From UBA1444 sp964521625 (GTDB lineage: Bacteria; Bacillota; Negativicutes; UBA1444), in contig CAZFSM010000004.1 in the NCBI GenBank assembly GCA_964521625.1, positions 62,001 through 126,000 on the forward strand: 64,000 nt of DNA. The letters are read 5' to 3'. The position numbers and the translations under genes are program-made. The notes beneath the pieces were generated by a model that worked only from the letters and a program-made list of their open reading frames with translations, was not told the DNA's origin and made no database searches. Position 1 is the stretch's first letter; every line of letters begins with the position of its first letter. Shown in pieces: positions 23,332-32,216 of the stretch.

Positions 23332-24360
23332 ATGTCCAGATCAAAACGGTATTTCGCGCTTGCAATGACTTTGGTTTTTCTGCTTGTTGCCGCCGGCTGC
23401 GGTTCAGCCAAGCCCGATGCCAAACCGGCGGGCGCTCCGACGCAGCCGGAAGTTAAAACCATCAAATTAGCACACGTCGTCAATGAAAAAGATCCTTATC
23501 ACATCACCGCCCTGAAATATAAAGAAGTGGTGGAAGCCAAATCCCAGGGGAAAATTAAAGTCGAAGTTTACCCCAACGCTTCCCTTGGTGATGAGCGGGC
23601 TTTGATCGAAGGCATGCAGATGGGCACAGTTCACGCCGGTGTAATTACCAACGGCCCGATTGGCAACTTCCTGCCAGAGTTGGCGGTATTCGAAATGCCG
23701 TTCCTGTTCGCTTCAGAGGAAGAAGTTTACAAAGTACTGGATGGACCCGTCGGCCAAAAAATGCTGGCCCAGTTTGATAAAATCAACCTGAAAGGCTTGG
23801 CTTTCGCTGAACGCGGCTTCCGCAACCTGACCAACTCCAAGCGCCCGGTTCGCACTCCGGCCGATATAGTCGGTCTCAAAATCCGGGTCATGGAAAACCC
23901 GGTCTTTATTGATACTTTTAAAGCGTTAGGGGCCAATGCGGTGCCGATGGCCTGGACTGAAGCCCTGACCGCTTTGCAGCAGAAAACCATCGACGGACAA
24001 GAAAACCCGGTCAATGTCGTCTATGCGTTCAAACTGCAGGAAACACAGAAATACTTCTCCATGACCAAACACACCTATTCCCCTGCCACCATCGTGATGA
24101 GCAAAAAGTTTTTTGATTCCTTTGATAAGACCAGTCAAGAAATCCTGATCCAGGCAGCGAAAGAATCCGCCCAATACGTCCGCAAATGGGGCGCTGATCA
24201 AATGGCCGAGCAGTTTAAAGTCGTGCAGGCTGGTGGTATGGAAATCATCCGCGATGTCGATTCCAAAGCTTTCCAGGCCGCCGTCAAACCGGTCTACGAC
24301 AAATATGGCGCCAAATTTGACAGCTGGTTGAAGGAAATAGAAGAAGCCAAGAAGAAGTAA
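23332..24360 (+). CDS. TRAP transporter substrate-binding lipoprotein, DctP family
   Basis: A 342-residue extracytoplasmic binding protein of tripartite ATP-independent periplasmic transporters. It has a lipoprotein signal (LLVAAGC, Cys22) and DctP blocks: LAHVVNEKDPYHITALKYKE, ASLGDERALIEGMQMG, GLKIRVMENPVFIDTFKALG and the MAWTEALTALQQKTIDGQE signature with the carboxylate-binding arginine region. AAAGGAAG precedes the ATG. The membrane partners DctQ and DctM are not downstream; a LarA-family gene follows instead. Upstream lies a riboswitch. The ligand is probably a carboxylate or hydroxy-acid by family. Confidence 0.92.
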   Translation: MSRSKRYFALAMTLVFLLVAAGCGSAKPDAKPAGAPTQPEVKTIKLAHVVNEKDPYHITALKYKEVVEAKSQGKIKVEVYPNASLGDERALIEGMQMGTVHAGVITNGPIGNFLPELAVFEMPFLFASEEEVYKVLDGPVGQKMLAQFDKINLKGLAFAERGFRNLTNSKRPVRTPADIVGLKIRVMENPVFIDTFKALGANAVPMAWTEALTALQQKTIDGQENPVNVVYAFKLQETQKYFSMTKHTYSPATIVMSKKFFDSFDKTSQEILIQAAKESAQYVRKWGADQMAEQFKVVQAGGMEIIRDVDSKAFQAAVKPVYDKYGAKFDSWLKEIEEAKKK

Positions 24361-24377
24361 TAGCATAAGCGGATAAG

Positions 24378-24411
24378 GGGGTTAAGTTGAAAAGCTTAAC
24401 CCCTATTGTTT
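24378..24411 (+). terminator. Intercistronic hairpin between dctP and the larA-like gene
   Basis: GGGGTTAAG (24378-24386) and CTTAACCCC (24395-24403) form a perfect 9-bp stem with an 8-nt loop, followed by TATTGTTT. It lies between two same-strand genes and probably lowers expression of the second relative to the binding protein. Confidence 0.65.
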
Positions 24412-24425
24412 CAGGAGTGTGAAAG

Positions 24426-25721
24426 ATGAACATGAAAAAGTACCAGTTTGGTTTTGGCGAATGTACAATGGAGCTGTCGTTACCGGTGGAACGAGTCCTC
24501 TACGACATCAAAGGAACCCCTGCCGAAGGAGTCGCGGATGTGCCTGCCGCAGTCCGCGAGGCGCTTCGCAATCCGGTCGGCGCATTGCCGCTGGCACAGA
24601 CAGTCAAGGCTGGCGATAAAGTTGTCATCACCGTCGGGGACATTACCCGGGCCTGGATCAAACATGACCAATTTTTGCCGACCCTGCTGTCCGAACTGAA
24701 TGAAGCCGGCGTGCCGGACGCCGATATCTCGATCGTCGTCACACTGGGTGCGCACCGCCCGCTGACCCCGGCGGAAAACATCACCGTATGCGGCGAAGAA
24801 GTCTGTCACCGCATCAAGGTATATCAACATGATTGCAAGAACAAAGCCAATCTGGTTCAACTCGGTACTACTTCGAACGGTGTGCCGATTATTGTCAACC
24901 GCCGGGTGGCGGAAGCCGACAAAGTCATTCTGACCAGCGGTATCGTCTACCATCTGATGGCTGGTTTCGGCGGCGGTCGCAAAGCGATCATGCCTGGCGT
25001 CAGCGCTTATGAAAGCATCCAAGGCAACCATACCTTCTGCCTGCACAAAGAAATCGGCAAGGGCCTCAACGCCAATAGCGTTTCCGGCAAACTGACCGGC
25101 AACGAAATGAATGACGATATGGTACAGCATGCTGCAGCACTGAAACCTGCCTTCTTGCTCAATGCGGTCTTTACACCGCAGGGCAAGTTTGCCCGCTTCT
25201 TTGCCGGACACTGGCACGAAGCCTGGCTCGCCGGTTGCAGGGAGGTGGAGCGCATCTACGGCATTGCCATCACACAGCAGGCTGACCTGACGATAGCCTC
25301 CGCCGGCGGCTTCCCCCGCGACATCAACCTGTACCAGGGTTCCAAAACGATTGACAATGCCTACATGGCAACCCGGCCAGGCGGCGTGGCGATTTGCTTC
25401 CTGGAGTGTCGCGACATCAAAGAACCGCCCGACTTCAGCGACTGGTTCAAATATAGCGATAAATACGACCGCGAAATTGCCCTGCGCGCAGGGTTTACCG
25501 TGCCGGGGTTCATCGCGCTCAAGTTCGCTTACATGGCTGAAGCAGTGTCACTGATTATCGTAACCAAGCCGGAGAATGCTGATTTTGTTAGGGCGGCGGG
25601 CCTGATCCCGGCGACCAGCGCCGAACAGGCTATGCAAATCGCCCGTGAAAAACTGGGCAAGGATGACTTCACGATCACCGTCATGACGGAAGCGGCTACA
25701 ACGGTTCCGGTATTCAAGTAA
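24426..25721 (+). CDS. LarA-family nickel-pincer-type racemase/epimerase homologue (DUF2088)
   Basis: A 431-residue homologue of lactate racemase LarA. Functional residues of that enzyme are kept: GDITR (phosphate/arginine site), GAHRP (His), the SGIVYH histidine, GGGRKAIMPG (the lysine that holds the nickel pincer cofactor) and GNH (nickel-ligand histidine). LarA homologues racemise or epimerise 2-hydroxy acids. AGGAGTG precedes the ATG by 6 bases. The cofactor genes larB, larC and larE are not in the window. It lies downstream of a TRAP binding protein, so the imported hydroxy-acid could be its substrate; that pairing is inference. Confidence 0.87.
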   Translation: MNMKKYQFGFGECTMELSLPVERVLYDIKGTPAEGVADVPAAVREALRNPVGALPLAQTVKAGDKVVITVGDITRAWIKHDQFLPTLLSELNEAGVPDADISIVVTLGAHRPLTPAENITVCGEEVCHRIKVYQHDCKNKANLVQLGTTSNGVPIIVNRRVAEADKVILTSGIVYHLMAGFGGGRKAIMPGVSAYESIQGNHTFCLHKEIGKGLNANSVSGKLTGNEMNDDMVQHAAALKPAFLLNAVFTPQGKFARFFAGHWHEAWLAGCREVERIYGIAITQQADLTIASAGGFPRDINLYQGSKTIDNAYMATRPGGVAICFLECRDIKEPPDFSDWFKYSDKYDREIALRAGFTVPGFIALKFAYMAEAVSLIIVTKPENADFVRAAGLIPATSAEQAMQIAREKLGKDDFTITVMTEAATTVPVFK

Positions 25722-25744
25722 ACGGAATACTGTCGCTGCCTGTC

Positions 25745-25796
25745 AAAGCAAAGCGGGATTCTTACCGGTATAAGGTAAGAATCCCGCTTTGCTTTT
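25745..25796. terminator. Bidirectional terminator, 22-bp perfect stem
   Basis: Arms at 25745-25766 and 25774-25795 are perfectly complementary with a 7-nt loop and A/T-rich ends (AAAGCAAAG and CTTTGCTTTT). It lies between the convergent larA-like and HD-domain genes and can stop both transcripts. Confidence 0.88.
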
Positions 25797-25800
25797 CCTG

Positions 25801-26577
25801 TTATACTGAGGCTGCCGCACGTTGGTCTCGGTACTCCGCCAGGTATTCGACCACCCACTGTACGGAATCCGTCGATGGCAATTGCGCCGCCATTTTTTCG
25901 AGATAGCCCTGTGCGCGCACCGTTTGAAACGTCCAAGCAAAATTCATATCGAGCAGCCAGGACATCCGGAACAGCATCTGATCCGCCGCCGTCCGGATAT
26001 GTTCGAACCGGGCGACCTGCCCCTGGAGAATAAATTCGACCGTGCCGGGGGATACCTGAGCCATCCCGCCAAACTCCGGCGACGGCAGGATGCGGAACAG
26101 TTCTTCGTCGCTGGTGATCATCGCCAGGATATCGAGTTTATCAGCGTCACGGATCATTTGGGCCAGATAGACCGCTTCGCGCGAATCGGCCGGAATTGCA
26201 CGGCCATTATGGTAGCGCACGGCTTTTTGCACCAACTCCTGCTGTGGTTGCGGCAATTCTGACAGTACTCCATTCTGGTGCAAAATCCGCACCCCCAGAC
26301 AGGCATGGTCTTCCGAACGGAAATCATTGAAGGTGCGGTACTGGGTGTATTGCTGAAACCGGCCCACGTCGTGAAACAGAGCTACCGTTTCGGCCAACGC
26401 CGTCTGTTCGTCAGATAGTCGCAACGCTTTTGACAGTTCGGCCATGCGGTCGCAGACCCGTGCCGTATGTTCTTCTTTGAGCCTGACATGCGCCTGAATA
26501 TCGCTGTCAGTCGAATAAAACGATTGGACATATTCTTTGAACCACCGCCGCAGCGGCCTGATATCCGCTTCTGTCAT
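25801..26577 (-). CDS. HD-domain phosphohydrolase-like protein
   Basis: A 258-residue soluble protein with an HD metal-dependent phosphohydrolase domain: HTARVCDRMAEL (first His), LFHDVGRFQQY (the HD pair), SEDHACLGVRIL and IRDADKLDIL (last Asp). Related proteins hydrolyse nucleotides or are of unknown substrate; nothing in the neighbourhood specifies one. It is 12 bp after the yajQ-like gene and ends in the shared bidirectional terminator. Confidence 0.88.
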   Translation of the reverse strand: MTEADIRPLRRWFKEYVQSFYSTDSDIQAHVRLKEEHTARVCDRMAELSKALRLSDEQTALAETVALFHDVGRFQQYTQYRTFNDFRSEDHACLGVRILHQNGVLSELPQPQQELVQKAVRYHNGRAIPADSREAVYLAQMIRDADKLDILAMITSDEELFRILPSPEFGGMAQVSPGTVEFILQGQVARFEHIRTAADQMLFRMSWLLDMNFAWTFQTVRAQGYLEKMAAQLPSTDSVQWVVEYLAEYRDQRAAASV

Positions 26578-26589
26578 CTTGTCTCCCGT

Positions 26590-27084
26590 CTATGACCTCA
26601 TGTTGATAAATTGCAGATCAATGCCAAAATCTTCGGCCCGCAGATGAGCAATCACTTTCTGCAGTTCGTCCTTCTTGGCGCTGGATATCCGGACCTGCTC
26701 GCCCATGATCTGAACCTGCACCTTCAGCTTCAGATTTTTTACGGAAGCGACGATTGCGCGGGCCTTATCCGCCGCAATCCCCGTCTGGATCGCCATCACC
26801 TGACGCACGGTTCCTTTGGAAGCTTGCTCCAGCTTGCCTGGGGTCAGCGCCCGGGCGGAAATGCCAGCCTTCACCATTTTCAGCCGCAGTATATCCATCA
26901 TCGCTTCCAGCTTGAATTCATCCTGGGCCGCGAATTTCAGGCCGGCTGCTTCCACGGTGATTTCAGCCAGCGCCCCTTTAAAATCATAGCGTTGGCCGAT
27001 TTCCTTCATCGCCTGGTTTACTGCATTATCCAGGCTCTGCGTGTCGACTTGGGACACCACATCAAACGAACAATCTTGCGCCAT
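26590..27084 (-). CDS. YajQ family nucleotide-binding protein
   Basis: A 164-residue protein of the UPF0234/YajQ family, with SFDVVSQVDTQSLDNAVNQA, QRYDFKGA and the IRISSAKKDELQ-like ending characteristic of two tandem ferredoxin-like folds. YajQ proteins bind nucleotides, and one homologue binds cyclic di-GMP and acts as a transcription co-regulator. AGGAGG with 7-base spacing points to the ATG at 27084. It overlaps nothing but abuts the DUF2156 gene. A link with the HD-GYP gene in this window is possible but unproven. Confidence 0.93.
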   Translation of the reverse strand: MAQDCSFDVVSQVDTQSLDNAVNQAMKEIGQRYDFKGALAEITVEAAGLKFAAQDEFKLEAMMDILRLKMVKAGISARALTPGKLEQASKGTVRQVMAIQTGIAADKARAIVASVKNLKLKVQVQIMGEQVRISSAKKDELQKVIAHLRAEDFGIDLQFINMRS

Positions 27085-27086
27085 CG

Positions 27087-27986
27087 TCAATCCTCCTTCA
27101 AATATATCTTATGCTTTTCAATCAGACGGACGGGGTAGTAGGACTCCTTGGCCTTACGCAATCCCTCTTCGCCCATGTCTTCTTCCCGGTTGAGCCAGGT
27201 CGCATCACCCCAGGCCTGACGGCAACATTCCTGATTAATCAACGGATACAGCCCCTGAATAGAAGGGTCGGCCTTTTCCATATGAATGACAATCGTATCC
27301 GGGTTGAGCGGTTCACCAAAACTAAACGCCACCGGTCGCCCGGCCAGGCGCAGGATCCCGCCGCGCAGGCCAAGAAAATCAAAGTGCTGCAAGGCATCTT
27401 CAATCGCCCGAAACTCATTACTGAGAACCGAGCTTGCCTCACAGTCCCGCTCCTGGCACCAGACCGCCGCGACTTGCAGGCAGTCCTGCACACAATCGCT
27501 GGTCAGGGCGCTATAGCTCCAGTCCTGATGGGTTGCCCGAAACCGGTTGACGAAATTACGCTTGGCGTGATATTTTCTGCCGGCCAGCTCGCCCAGGTCG
27601 CTTGCTGCATACAGATAATCAAAGTATTCCCGTTGTGGTTCGATAAGAAATCTATCCGGCTGGCTTTCCGCAAGTTCATCGCGCATTGCCGGCGATAAAC
27701 CCTTCATCAAAAAGGCATCGCCCCGCTGGTGGCTTTCGGCAACAACCGCATCAACCGCGGCGGCAAATGATTTTTCCGGCGGCGAAAACGGCGGCAGGTA
27801 ATAAGTCAGGCCACCGGCCTGCAAACGGACAACCAGCGATTCGTCATCCATTGCCCATGCTGTCGAATAATTGTTGCGCCAGACATACAGATTAGTGAAC
27901 GTGAACCAGGAATTCTCATAATACTGCCGGGAAAAGGCCTGGTCAAATACTGGTTTGTCGGCAAGTTCAATCAGTTTGAAATCCAA
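27087..27986 (-). CDS. DUF2156 protein (phosphatidylglycerol lysyltransferase C-domain-like)
   Basis: A 299-residue protein with tandem GNAT-like folds, matching DUF2156 (COG4866). Family marks: FTNLYVWRNNY near the start, HAKRNFVNRFRATH in the middle, RPVAFSFGEPLNPDT and FIN-type end INQECCRQAW with NREEDMGEEGLRKAKESYYP. Relatives include the soluble domain of MprF, which moves amino acids from tRNA to lipid, but this protein lacks the membrane part, and its substrate is unknown. It starts at TTG 27986 and a promoter is visible upstream. It is the first gene of DUF2156-yajQ-HD. Confidence 0.9.
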   Translation of the reverse strand: MDFKLIELADKPVFDQAFSRQYYENSWFTFTNLYVWRNNYSTAWAMDDESLVVRLQAGGLTYYLPPFSPPEKSFAAAVDAVVAESHQRGDAFLMKGLSPAMRDELAESQPDRFLIEPQREYFDYLYAASDLGELAGRKYHAKRNFVNRFRATHQDWSYSALTSDCVQDCLQVAAVWCQERDCEASSVLSNEFRAIEDALQHFDFLGLRGGILRLAGRPVAFSFGEPLNPDTIVIHMEKADPSIQGLYPLINQECCRQAWGDATWLNREEDMGEEGLRKAKESYYPVRLIEKHKIYLKED

Positions 27987-28028
27987 AAATAATCATCCTT
28001 CAATTCACACGTTTGTTCCATTGTGATA

Positions 28029-28057
28029 ATTTAACAATATATTGACTCAGGATGCAA
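28029..28057 (-). promoter_or_regulatory. Promoter of the DUF2156-yajQ-HD operon
   Basis: On the minus strand TTGCAT (28057-28052), a 17-bp spacer and TTAAAT (28034-28029) match a housekeeping promoter, about 43 bp upstream of the TTG start. Confidence 0.5.
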
Positions 28058-28086
28058 GTTTTGTGAACGAGCCTGCGTCAGACAGG

Positions 28087-28117
28087 CGACGGTTGCAATT
28101 CAAAATTGCAACCGTCG
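28087..28117. repeat. Perfect 14-bp inverted repeat
   Basis: CGACGGTTGCAATT (28087-28100) and its exact complement (28104-28117) are separated by 3 nt. It lies past the stop of the flavin split-barrel gene. Neither side carries a T run, so it is not a clear intrinsic terminator; it may stabilise the 3' end of the chaperone-operon transcript or act as a terminator with help. Confidence 0.6.
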
Positions 28118-28160
28118 GTTAGGGCAGTATCATCACTACTTTATATTCGTTGCAAACAAT

Positions 28161-28601
28161 TTATGCCTGACTATCCGGGCCGAGCTCAACGCGCCCGGTC
28201 ATTTCGCAATCCCGCGACGCAAAGCTGATTTCTTCGACCCGCAGACGGAACAGAACAAATTTCAGATCATCCGGCCCGCTATAGTATCGTCCGACTCCGG
28301 GCATCGCCACAAACAATTTGCTGCGGGTAGCGGCAAATAAATCGCGAGTGGCATCAGACACTTCTTCCACACTGCCACTGACCCGCAAAATCTCCTGCAT
28401 TTCGCCGACGATACAAAGATCGACCCGGTTGTCGGCACTCAGCTCGCCCACCTTTTTCGTTTCCAGATGGCTGAACAGCCAGATCCGGTTTGCTTCGTCA
28501 ACAAACGGTTTCATCGGCCTTACCCGTGGCCGGCTGCCGTCATAATTGGCCATGAACGCCACTTTACTTCGCAGCAGGGCCAGCGCTTCCTGTTCAAACA
28601 T
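28161..28601 (-). CDS. Pyridoxamine-5'-phosphate-oxidase-like flavin split-barrel protein
   Basis: A 146-residue split-barrel protein of the PNPOx-like/FMN-binding superfamily, with VAFMANYDGSRPRVRPMKP near the start, WLFSHLETKKVGEL in the middle and VRVEEISF-type end. Many such small proteins bind FMN, F420 or heme and act as reductases; this one lacks residues that would identify a substrate. It begins 33 bp after the clpB stop and may be the last gene of the dnaK-dnaJ-clpB operon. Confidence 0.85.
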   Translation of the reverse strand: MFEQEALALLRSKVAFMANYDGSRPRVRPMKPFVDEANRIWLFSHLETKKVGELSADNRVDLCIVGEMQEILRVSGSVEEVSDATRDLFAATRSKLFVAMPGVGRYYSGPDDLKFVLFRLRVEEISFASRDCEMTGRVELGPDSQA

Positions 28602-28634
28602 AGCCGGATCGACCTCCCATTATCTCTTTTCCTA

Positions 28635-31223
28635 TTATTCTTTCCGTTCGACCGCCAGACCGATTTTCCCTGCCGTAACCGTCAGGTTCACCACAGCGCC
28701 TTCCGGCACTTCGCCTCTGACGATGCTTCGGGACAGTTCGGTTTCCACCGCCCGGCTGATCAGCCGGCGCAATGGGCGCGCCCCATAATTGGCATCATAC
28801 CCTTCGCTGGCCAGACGCTGCAGCACCGCTGCATCCCATTTGAGCGTGATGTTGATCTGTTTCTGCAAGCGTTTTGCCAAACCAGCCAGCATGATACCGG
28901 CAATCGTTCCCACCTGCTCGGCGGACAGGGCATTGAACACGATGATATCATCGATCCGGTTGAGAAACTCCGGCCGGAAGTGAACTTTCATCAATTCGAG
29001 CACCCGTTCTTTGGCTACTGCGAAATCGTTGTTCAGAATTTCAGCCGACCCTAGGTTCGAGGTCATGATGATCACGGTGTTCTTGAAGTCAACCGTTCGT
29101 CCCTTGCCGTCTGTTAAACGACCGTCTTCCAGGATTTGCAGCAGAACATTGAATACATCGCCATGCGCTTTTTCAATTTCATCAAGCAAAATGACGCTGT
29201 AGGGGCGACGCCGAACCGCCTCGGTCAGCTGACCACCCTCATCGTAACCGACATAGCCGGGCGGCGCGCCGATCAGCCGGGACACGGTGTGCTTTTCCAT
29301 GTATTCGCTCATGTCTAGGCGAATCATGCTCCGCTCGTCGTCAAACAACACTTCGGCCAGCGTTTTGGCCAGCTCCGTCTTGCCGACGCCGGTCGGGCCA
29401 AGAAACACGAACGAACCGATCGGACGATTGGGGTCCTTGATGCCGGCCCGCGCGCGAATGATTGCTTCGCTCACGGCCTGCACCGCCTCGTCTTGTCCAA
29501 CTACCCGTTCATGCAGAACTTCTTCCAGATGAACCAGTTTCTCCCGTTCACCGGTCAGCATCCGCGTCACCGGAATGCCGGTCCAACGGCTGACCACTTT
29601 AGCAATGTCATCTTCGTCGACTTCTTCTTTGAGCAACATTTTATCGTTGCGCTTTTCTTTCAGCAGTTCCTCTTCGCTTTTCAACCGCTGCTCCAGTTCC
29701 GGCAGCCGGCCATATTTGAGTTCGGCCAGCCGGTTCAGGTCATAGGCCCGCTCGGCGCTTTCCATCTCGTTACGCACCGACTCAATTTCTTTTTTCAAAC
29801 CGCGCAGCCGGGTAATCCCCTGTTTCTCCATCTGCCACTGTGCTTTCAGCGAGTCAGACTGCTGCCTGGTTTCCTTCAATTCTTCTTCGATTCGTGCCAG
29901 CCGTTCAATCGAAGCAGGATCGGTTTCCTTTTTCAGCGCCTGCTGTTCGATCTCCAGTTGCATCACCCGCCGCAACAGCTCATCCAGCTCAGTCGGCATG
30001 GAATCGATCTCGGTACGCAGTTTTGCCGCCGACTCATCAACCAGGTCGATGGCCTTATCCGGCAGAAAACGGTCGGCAATGTAACGGTCGGAGAGAACTG
30101 CCGCCGCGACCAGCGCCGCATCTTTGATTTTTACGCCGTGGTGCACTTCATAGCGTTCTTTCAGGCCCCGCAGGATTGAAATCGTGTCCTCCACCGACGG
30201 CTGGGGCACCATTACCGGTTGGAACCGGCGTTCCAGCGCCGCATCTTTTTCGATGTGCTTGCGGTATTCGTTTAGCGTGGTAGCGCCGATACAGCGCAAT
30301 TCACCCCTGGCCAGCATCGGCTTCAGGATATTGCCGGCATCCATCGAACCTTCGGCGGCTCCTGCGCCGACTACCGTGTGCAGCTCATCGATGAACAGGA
30401 TGATCCGTCCCTCGGATTTGGCAATTTCGTTCAGCACGCCTTTCAGCCGTTCTTCAAACTCGCCGCGATATTTTGAGCCGGCCACCATCGAGCCGAGATC
30501 CAGCGAGTATACGGTTTTATTCTTCAACGACTCCGGTACATCACCGGCCACAACCCGCCGGGCCAACCCTTCCACGATGGCAGTTTTGCCGACGCCAGGA
30601 TCGCCGATCAGCACCGGATTGTTTTTGGTCCGACGCGACAAGATTTCCACCACCCGGCGAATCTCCTCGTCCCGGCCAATCACCGGATCCAGTTTGCCCT
30701 GTTTGGCTTGGGCTGTCAAATCACGGCCGTATTTGGCCAGCATCTGTTCGCCGCCTTCCGGATTGTCACTGGTGACATTCTGCCCTTTACGGAAATCACG
30801 GGTCCACTCGCGGATTTTGGAGCGGGTCAGACCAAAATCACGGCAGGCCTGAACTACATCATTGTCACCATCCTCCGCGATTGCCATTAACAGATGTTCT
30901 ACACTGATATACTCGTCCTGGGCGTCTTTGGCCAGTTTCTCGGCCAGCGCCATCACCCGTACCATCGCCGTATTCCAGCGCAAGTTGCCTTCCTGTCCAC
31001 GGACTGAAGGCTGGTTTTTCACCAGTTGAGCCGCCTTGGCCTCGATCAGGCCGGGGGCAATTTTTGCCTGGGCCAAAATATAGTCAATCAGCCCGTCTCT
31101 GTCTTTCAATAACGCATGAAATACATGACGGGAGGTCATTTCCTGATGATAGTTCATCGCCGCCGATTGTTGCGCATCCTGCAACACCGCCGTCACTTTC
31201 TGGGTGAATTTATCTTCGCTCAT
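28635..31223 (-). CDS. clpB: ATP-dependent chaperone ClpB
   Basis: An 862-residue disaggregase with the full ClpB layout: N-terminal repeat domain (1-145), first AAA+ module (Walker A GDPGVGKTAIVEG, Walker B IILFIDELHTVVGAG), a long coiled-coil middle domain (about 400-530) and second AAA+ module (GPTGVGKTELAKT, VILLDEIEKAH, arginine finger region PEFLNRIDDI). It extracts polypeptides from aggregates with DnaK. It follows the J-protein gene by 18 bp, so disaggregase and Hsp70 system share a transcript. Confidence 0.98.
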   Translation of the reverse strand: MSEDKFTQKVTAVLQDAQQSAAMNYHQEMTSRHVFHALLKDRDGLIDYILAQAKIAPGLIEAKAAQLVKNQPSVRGQEGNLRWNTAMVRVMALAEKLAKDAQDEYISVEHLLMAIAEDGDNDVVQACRDFGLTRSKIREWTRDFRKGQNVTSDNPEGGEQMLAKYGRDLTAQAKQGKLDPVIGRDEEIRRVVEILSRRTKNNPVLIGDPGVGKTAIVEGLARRVVAGDVPESLKNKTVYSLDLGSMVAGSKYRGEFEERLKGVLNEIAKSEGRIILFIDELHTVVGAGAAEGSMDAGNILKPMLARGELRCIGATTLNEYRKHIEKDAALERRFQPVMVPQPSVEDTISILRGLKERYEVHHGVKIKDAALVAAAVLSDRYIADRFLPDKAIDLVDESAAKLRTEIDSMPTELDELLRRVMQLEIEQQALKKETDPASIERLARIEEELKETRQQSDSLKAQWQMEKQGITRLRGLKKEIESVRNEMESAERAYDLNRLAELKYGRLPELEQRLKSEEELLKEKRNDKMLLKEEVDEDDIAKVVSRWTGIPVTRMLTGEREKLVHLEEVLHERVVGQDEAVQAVSEAIIRARAGIKDPNRPIGSFVFLGPTGVGKTELAKTLAEVLFDDERSMIRLDMSEYMEKHTVSRLIGAPPGYVGYDEGGQLTEAVRRRPYSVILLDEIEKAHGDVFNVLLQILEDGRLTDGKGRTVDFKNTVIIMTSNLGSAEILNNDFAVAKERVLELMKVHFRPEFLNRIDDIIVFNALSAEQVGTIAGIMLAGLAKRLQKQINITLKWDAAVLQRLASEGYDANYGARPLRRLISRAVETELSRSIVRGEVPEGAVVNLTVTAGKIGLAVERKE

Positions 31224-31241
31224 GTCCTTCCCTCCCCCGCT

Positions 31242-32162
31242 TTAACGGTTGCGTAGTTCAAAAATCTTTTTATACAATTCGACTTCCTCGGCGCTCTGTT
31301 CTAGGGGCGTATCAATTTTCACCCGCACAAACATATCGCCAAAACTGCCATTTTTTCGTTTCAGGCCTTTGTCTTTCAACCGCATCTTCTGTCCGTTGTG
31401 GATCCCGGCCGGAATCTTCAGCTGCACCATGCCATCCGGTGTCGGCACGGAAACCTTGTCGCCCACGACCGCCTGCTCGGGATAGATCGTCAAGTCCGCT
31501 TCGATATCAAACTGGTCCTCGATTCGCCAAATTGGATGCGGCAATGTTTTAAGCTGCAACAGCAGGTCACCGGCTGTCCCGCCGCCACGGCCCTCGCCGC
31601 CGAGGCCTTTCAGCCGCAATACCGCACCGGGATAAATCCGCGGCGGAATTTTCACCTTGACGGTTTTGTTACTGCGACCGGACTGGAGCTGAATGTCTTT
31701 TTCGCCGCCATTATATAGCTCTTCCACCAGCAGGTTGATATCGGCTTCGATGTCTTCGCCCCGCACCGGCCCGCGCTGCCTTTCGGTCCTGACGCCGCCG
31801 CGGCGGCCAAACACATCGCCACCGAACATGCTGGCAAAAAAATCGCTAAATCCGTGCAAATCCTGGCCATTAACATTCACATTACGAAAATCAAATCCAC
31901 CCATATCCGGGCCTGGCTGAAAGTCCTGGCCAGCTTGCCAATTCATGCCCAATTGGTCGTATTTGGCCCGTTTATCGGCATCGCCGAGTACCTCATAAGC
32001 CTCATTGATGGTCTTGAACTTTTCTTCGGCCGCCTTCTTGGCATCACCCTGATGCAAGTCAGGGTGATGCTGTCGGGCCAGCTTGCGGTAAGCGGTTTTG
32101 ATTTCTTTTTCAGTTGCTGTCCGGGATACGCCCAGCGCCTCATAATAATCAATATACTTCAT
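31242..32162 (-). CDS. cbpA: J-domain co-chaperone, CbpA-type DnaJ without zinc finger
   Basis: A 306-residue protein with an N-terminal J domain (residues 1-70, HPD in RQHHPDLHQG), a Gly/Phe-rich linker (GPDMGGFDF) and two C-terminal substrate-binding barrels (about 125-300, with KVKIPPRIYPGAVLRLKGLG-like and KIPAGIHNGQKMRLKDKGL-like repeats). The CXXCXGXG zinc-finger repeats of classical DnaJ are absent, making it class B (CbpA). It stimulates the ATPase of the DnaK encoded 54 bp upstream. Confidence 0.94.
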   Translation of the reverse strand: MKYIDYYEALGVSRTATEKEIKTAYRKLARQHHPDLHQGDAKKAAEEKFKTINEAYEVLGDADKRAKYDQLGMNWQAGQDFQPGPDMGGFDFRNVNVNGQDLHGFSDFFASMFGGDVFGRRGGVRTERQRGPVRGEDIEADINLLVEELYNGGEKDIQLQSGRSNKTVKVKIPPRIYPGAVLRLKGLGGEGRGGGTAGDLLLQLKTLPHPIWRIEDQFDIEADLTIYPEQAVVGDKVSVPTPDGMVQLKIPAGIHNGQKMRLKDKGLKRKNGSFGDMFVRVKIDTPLEQSAEEVELYKKIFELRNR

Positions 32163-32216
32163 ACTGTGCTCACCGCTTTCTTACCATAATCATCAACTTG
32201 GTTCGTGTGAATTCAA

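Noticed and set aside
23044..23365. Two minus-strand open frames across the riboswitch region
   Set aside because: They run antisense to the conserved aptamer and terminator, have no ribosome binding site and show no protein-like pattern.
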